A stretch of 9,672 nucleotides of DNA from Fimbriimonadales bacterium. GTDB lineage: Bacteria > Armatimonadota > Fimbriimonadia > Fimbriimonadales > GBS-DC. The notes under the pieces are model-generated. The model did no database searches and was not told the origin of the DNA. It saw nothing but the letters and a program-made list of their open reading frames with translations. The DNA lies in contig JAOAFW010000355.1 of the NCBI GenBank assembly GCA_026416065.1, forward strand, positions 1 to 9,672. Reading direction: 5' to 3'. The position numbers and the translations under genes were made by a program. Position 1 is the stretch's first letter. Each line of letters starts with the position of its first letter. Below, piece by piece: positions 7,331 to 9,672 of this stretch.

Positions 7331-8285
7331 TCGTACACCTTTCCGCCAGATTCAAGAGCATGTCCGGGATTGTGACGCCCAGAGCGCGCGCTGTTTTGAG
7401 GTTGTAGTAGGTCAGGGCGCGGCGGGGAGTCAGCAAGGGTAGGTCTTCAGGTTTCTCACCGTTAAGGATACGAACCACCTGTTCTGCGGCGAGCGTGCCC
7501 TGCTCTGCCATGTCGACGCCTGCTCCCACAAGCGCGCCCCGACGCACAAACGAGTCCGAGAAAGCCAACACCACGATTCGATTCTTATGCGCAAACTCCA
7601 GCACCTGCTGGGACGGTTCGGGCGCGGCGCACACGGGATCTGGGATGAGCCACAGGGCGTCAACCTTACCCGCGAGCAATTGCAGGGCGGTTCCCATTTG
7701 GGCGGGTTGCTCCAGCGGGGCTTCTTGCAAGCTCAAGTTAAGCCGCGCTGCGTCCTCGCGTGCCTGTGCGAGTATGCGCTGCGACACAGGGTCTTTTGGA
7801 TTATACAGCACGCCGACACGCTTGATGTCAGGCTTTATGTCTTGCAGCACTCGGAGCTGGCGCAGGGGGCGCACTGCGAGCGCGACGCCCGCGAACCGCG
7901 CCCCGCTGCGCTCCACATCCCGAATCAGCCCCTGCCCGACGGGATCCACCACCATCGTGAACACCACAGGAACCTGCTGCGCGGGCGGGAGCTTTTCGTA
8001 GTGCGCCTTTAGCAGCAGCGCGGCATCCGTGCCTACAGCGAGGATGACCGCGGGCTTGCGCTCCAGAATGCGCCGTGGCAAATCTTGATCCGAGCGATCG
8101 CCCTTGAGCGCGAAGGTGAGTGTTTGCGCGCTGACACCCTGCTTCTCCAGCTCCTGATGGAACCGTTGCACAGCGTCGGCATAGAAGCCGCCCTCCCGGC
8201 TCTGCAGGATGGCGACATCTACCTCCTGCGCCAGCAGTGCGCATACAACTCCCCAACACCCAAGAACGACGCTCGCTCTTAACAC
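7239..8285 (-). CDS. ABC transporter substrate-binding protein (ABC_sub_bind / TrpX-like family), orphan
   Basis: A 348-residue secreted protein of the two-lobed periplasmic binding fold. The start is GTG; the signal peptide covers about residues 1-19, with cleavage likely after ALLA before QEVDVAIL. Family landmarks are the first strand VDVAILQS, 'PAVILAVGTDAALLL' (79-92), 'VPVVFTMVVDPVGQGLI' (105-121), 'KRVGVLYNPKDPVSQ' (155-169), 'VDALWLIPDPV' (208-218), 'NRIVVLAFSDSFVRRGALVGAGVDM' around 235-259, and the near C-terminal 'YYNLKTARALGVTIPDMLL'. Known relatives bind small ligands, often aromatic amino acids, for an ABC importer. No permease or ATPase is nearby, so it may instead serve the adjacent kinase as a sensor subunit (inference). 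The family normally stops soon after 'TIPDMLL'. Here about 35 extra residues run into the kinase gene and look like by-products of the overlap. The GTG sits 6 bases after the receptor's stop codon, in the same frame and without a clear Shine-Dalgarno sequence, which suggests reinitiation. Confidence 0.87.
   Translation of the reverse strand: MLRASVVLGCWGVVCALLAQEVDVAILQSREGGFYADAVQRFHQELEKQGVSAQTLTFALKGDRSDQDLPRRILERKPAVILAVGTDAALLLKAHYEKLPPAQQVPVVFTMVVDPVGQGLIRDVERSGARFAGVALAVRPLRQLRVLQDIKPDIKRVGVLYNPKDPVSQRILAQAREDAARLNLSLQEAPLEQPAQMGTALQLLAGKVDALWLIPDPVCAAPEPSQQVLEFAHKNRIVVLAFSDSFVRRGALVGAGVDMAEQGTLAAEQVVRILNGEKPEDLPLLTPRRALTYYNLKTARALGVTIPDMLLNLAERCTNEATGLARAAIVVLRTDGTGARGSSRRATL
7336..7344 (-). 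promoter_or_regulatory. Ribosome binding site of the histidine kinase, inside the upstream gene
   Basis: The minus strand reads GGAAAGGTG, with the AGG core 7 bases before the ATG at 7330. It lies within the coding sequence of the periplasmic binding protein. It supports the early kinase start and therefore the long overlap between the two genes. Confidence 0.65.
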
Positions 8286-8291
8286 GGTTGT

Positions 8292-9672
8292 TTACCAGTC
8301 CCTTTGATAACTGAACCAGACCGCACGGCGTCCGCCCGGCACTCGGCGTGCCATCTCTGCGCGTACATTAAACAGGTTGTCGAGGCGCAGATTCCAGCGA
8401 CTGCGCTCATCGATGCGATAGACAAGGTTCAAGTAAGTATTCCAAGCGTAAGCTCCGGTAAAGCCCTGCCCGACAGCAGGATAGTTGAACACGAGTTGCC
8501 CGCTCAGCCCGCGCTCCTTATAATAGGCGAGGCGAATGACGGCACGGTCGCGAGCAGGTTTGTAGTCTTCATCCACACCACCTGTATAGTGCACATACAT
8601 ATAACCCCCGCTAAGCGTCCACTCAGGCGAGAGTTTGATCACTGTGTCTGCCGTCCAACCCCAGATGCGGAAGCGATAAAGATTCTGGTACTGTCGGAGC
8701 TGTGGCTGGTTTGGGTCCTTGAGGAACACGGACACCACATCGTCTAAGTCCGCCGTAAAATACGACACATCCAGTTGCCAGCGTGGTTGGAGGTAGCGGT
8801 AGCCAAGTTCAGTGCTGAAGGTGACCTCAGGGCGCAAGTCAGCATTGCCTTCGATGCTTAGTGGCACCGGATTTCCGCTAAGGGTCGTCCACACAAAGTA
8901 CTGCTGCAGGTACAGTTCCACAAAGCTGGGCGCGCGGAAGGCGCGTCCAAGCGAGGCGCGAAAGCGGTGTTGCTCGCTCGCGATGTAGGTAAAGCCCGCG
9001 CGGGGGCTGAACTGGTTGCCGTAGAGCGAGTGGCTGTCGTAGCGTGCGCCCAGAATAGGACGCCAGTGACCGAGCTGCCATTCGCCCTGCGCATAGAGAG
9101 CGAAGTTGCTCGCGTTGCGACTACCCCTGAGGTGGTTCTGACTGCTCGCCCGCATATGGCGGTAGTCCGCTCCCGCAAGCACCTGCGCGTTGGGGAGGCT
9201 CCACTGCCAGTAGCTCTCGGCGGCGAGCATGCTCTGACTGAACGACATGCGCGTGCGCGGGGCGTTAGGGGTAGTTGGCGGCACAGACTGCACTTTGTTG
9301 AAAACCAGATCACCGCTCAGTCCGTATAAGCGCGTGGTCTGGCTGGCTTTGCCGAAAGCGCGTTGGTACTCCGCCTGCCAGTAGTGCGTGCGCCACACGC
9401 CTCGATCATTTGGGGTAGGAAACGTTGCATAGCGCATTCCCACCTGCCCTCGATCCATATCCGAGTAGAGATAGTTCATCCGCCACTGCCCGCGTTCCAG
9501 GGTTCCTTGTGAAAAAGCGATGCGGGCAGTGCGCACAATGGAGTCGTTATTTTGCACGCGGTCGCTGCCGGGGTCGCGCCAAAAGGAAGTCTGGACGCTG
9601 ACACGGGTAGGGGCGCCCTGTGGGGTCATCCAGCGCAAAGAGGCATTATAGCCCCCGCGTCCCGTGTAGCCG
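8292..9672 (-). CDS. TonB-dependent outer-membrane receptor, C-terminal part (5' end outside window)
   Basis: The frame is open to the right edge of the window, so the signal peptide, TonB box and plug are not seen. About 459 residues of beta-barrel are visible, starting with 'GYTGRGGYNASLRW'. Diagnostic motifs are 'RASLGRAFRAPSFVELYL' (around 8905-8965), 'EGNADLRPE' with 'STELGYRYL' just after it (around 8790-8855), the strand 'DVSYFTADLDDVVSVF', and 'LRLDNLFNV' (around 8360-8390) followed by 'VPGGRRAVWFSYQRDW' at the C terminus. These match the barrel of BtuB/FepA-like receptors, which import cobalamin, iron chelates or other scarce solutes using TonB energy. The ligand cannot be read from this part. 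The chain ends in Trp, a variant of the usual C-terminal aromatic residue of outer-membrane barrels. It appears to be the first gene of the cluster seen here, and the binding-protein gene follows 6 bases later. Confidence 0.92.
   Translation of the reverse strand, partial: GYTGRGGYNASLRWMTPQGAPTRVSVQTSFWRDPGSDRVQNNDSIVRTARIAFSQGTLERGQWRMNYLYSDMDRGQVGMRYATFPTPNDRGVWRTHYWQAEYQRAFGKASQTTRLYGLSGDLVFNKVQSVPPTTPNAPRTRMSFSQSMLAAESYWQWSLPNAQVLAGADYRHMRASSQNHLRGSRNASNFALYAQGEWQLGHWRPILGARYDSHSLYGNQFSPRAGFTYIASEQHRFRASLGRAFRAPSFVELYLQQYFVWTTLSGNPVPLSIEGNADLRPEVTFSTELGYRYLQPRWQLDVSYFTADLDDVVSVFLKDPNQPQLRQYQNLYRFRIWGWTADTVIKLSPEWTLSGGYMYVHYTGGVDEDYKPARDRAVIRLAYYKERGLSGQLVFNYPAVGQGFTGAYAWNTYLNLVYRIDERSRWNLRLDNLFNVRAEMARRVPGGRRAVWFSYQRDW

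Noticed and set aside
8240..8285. Possible lipoprotein signal (V-L-G-C, Cys10) in the binding protein
   Set aside because: The hydrophobic stretch before Cys10 is too short, whereas a standard signal peptidase I site after ALLA at residue 19 fits well.
9627..9638. TTG or ATG codons at 9638 or 9629 as the start of the TonB receptor
   Set aside because: The frame stays open and barrel-like to the window edge, and a start here would lack the signal peptide and plug, so the gene is 5'-truncated by the window.

Overview
The window comes from a bacterium with an outer membrane. It encodes a TonB-dependent receptor and a second, very large, predicted outer-membrane beta-barrel protein with a cleavable signal peptide and a C-terminal Phe. 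It also encodes a secreted binding protein and an MacB/FtsX-type permease. Base composition is moderately GC-rich and coding density is close to total, with no gap over 100 bases between genes. The phylum cannot be fixed from sequence alone. The long barrel with a 'VDYxIDYxxGxIxF' N-terminal motif and the lack of proteobacterial-style gene order would suit a deep-branching diderm such as Armatimonadota, but that is only a guess.

Layout. Bases 1-399 (+) hold the C-terminal end of an FtsX/MacB-family ABC permease. Everything else is on the minus strand and reads from right to left: a TonB-dependent receptor (9672-8292, 5' end outside the window); an ABC_sub_bind-type periplasmic binding protein (8285-7239); a two-transmembrane sensor histidine kinase with a periplasmic Cache-like domain held between two long coiled coils (7330-4808); a zinc-finger anti-sigma-like single-pass membrane protein (4735-3884); and an 1158-residue predicted beta-barrel protein (3876-400). 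The junctions are +6, -92, +72 and +7 bases, so the five genes look like one operon, possibly with an extra promoter in the 72-base gap. The permease and the barrel gene converge, and their stop codons abut with no base between them.

How the genes may work together (inference). A ligand could enter through the TonB receptor, be bound by the periplasmic protein, and be reported to the overlapping kinase. The kinase's stalked sensor domain may reach far across the periplasm. The zinc-finger protein and the large barrel would be further envelope components. No transporter permease or ATPase for the binding protein, no response regulator for the kinase and no sigma factor for the anti-sigma-like protein is present in the window.

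The most unusual items are the regular ~75-residue repeat inside the large barrel, which has a fixed F-x4-[D/N]L-x12-G signature; the double coiled-coil stalk of the kinase; the 92-base dual-coding overlap between binding protein and kinase; and the composition of the five-gene cluster itself.
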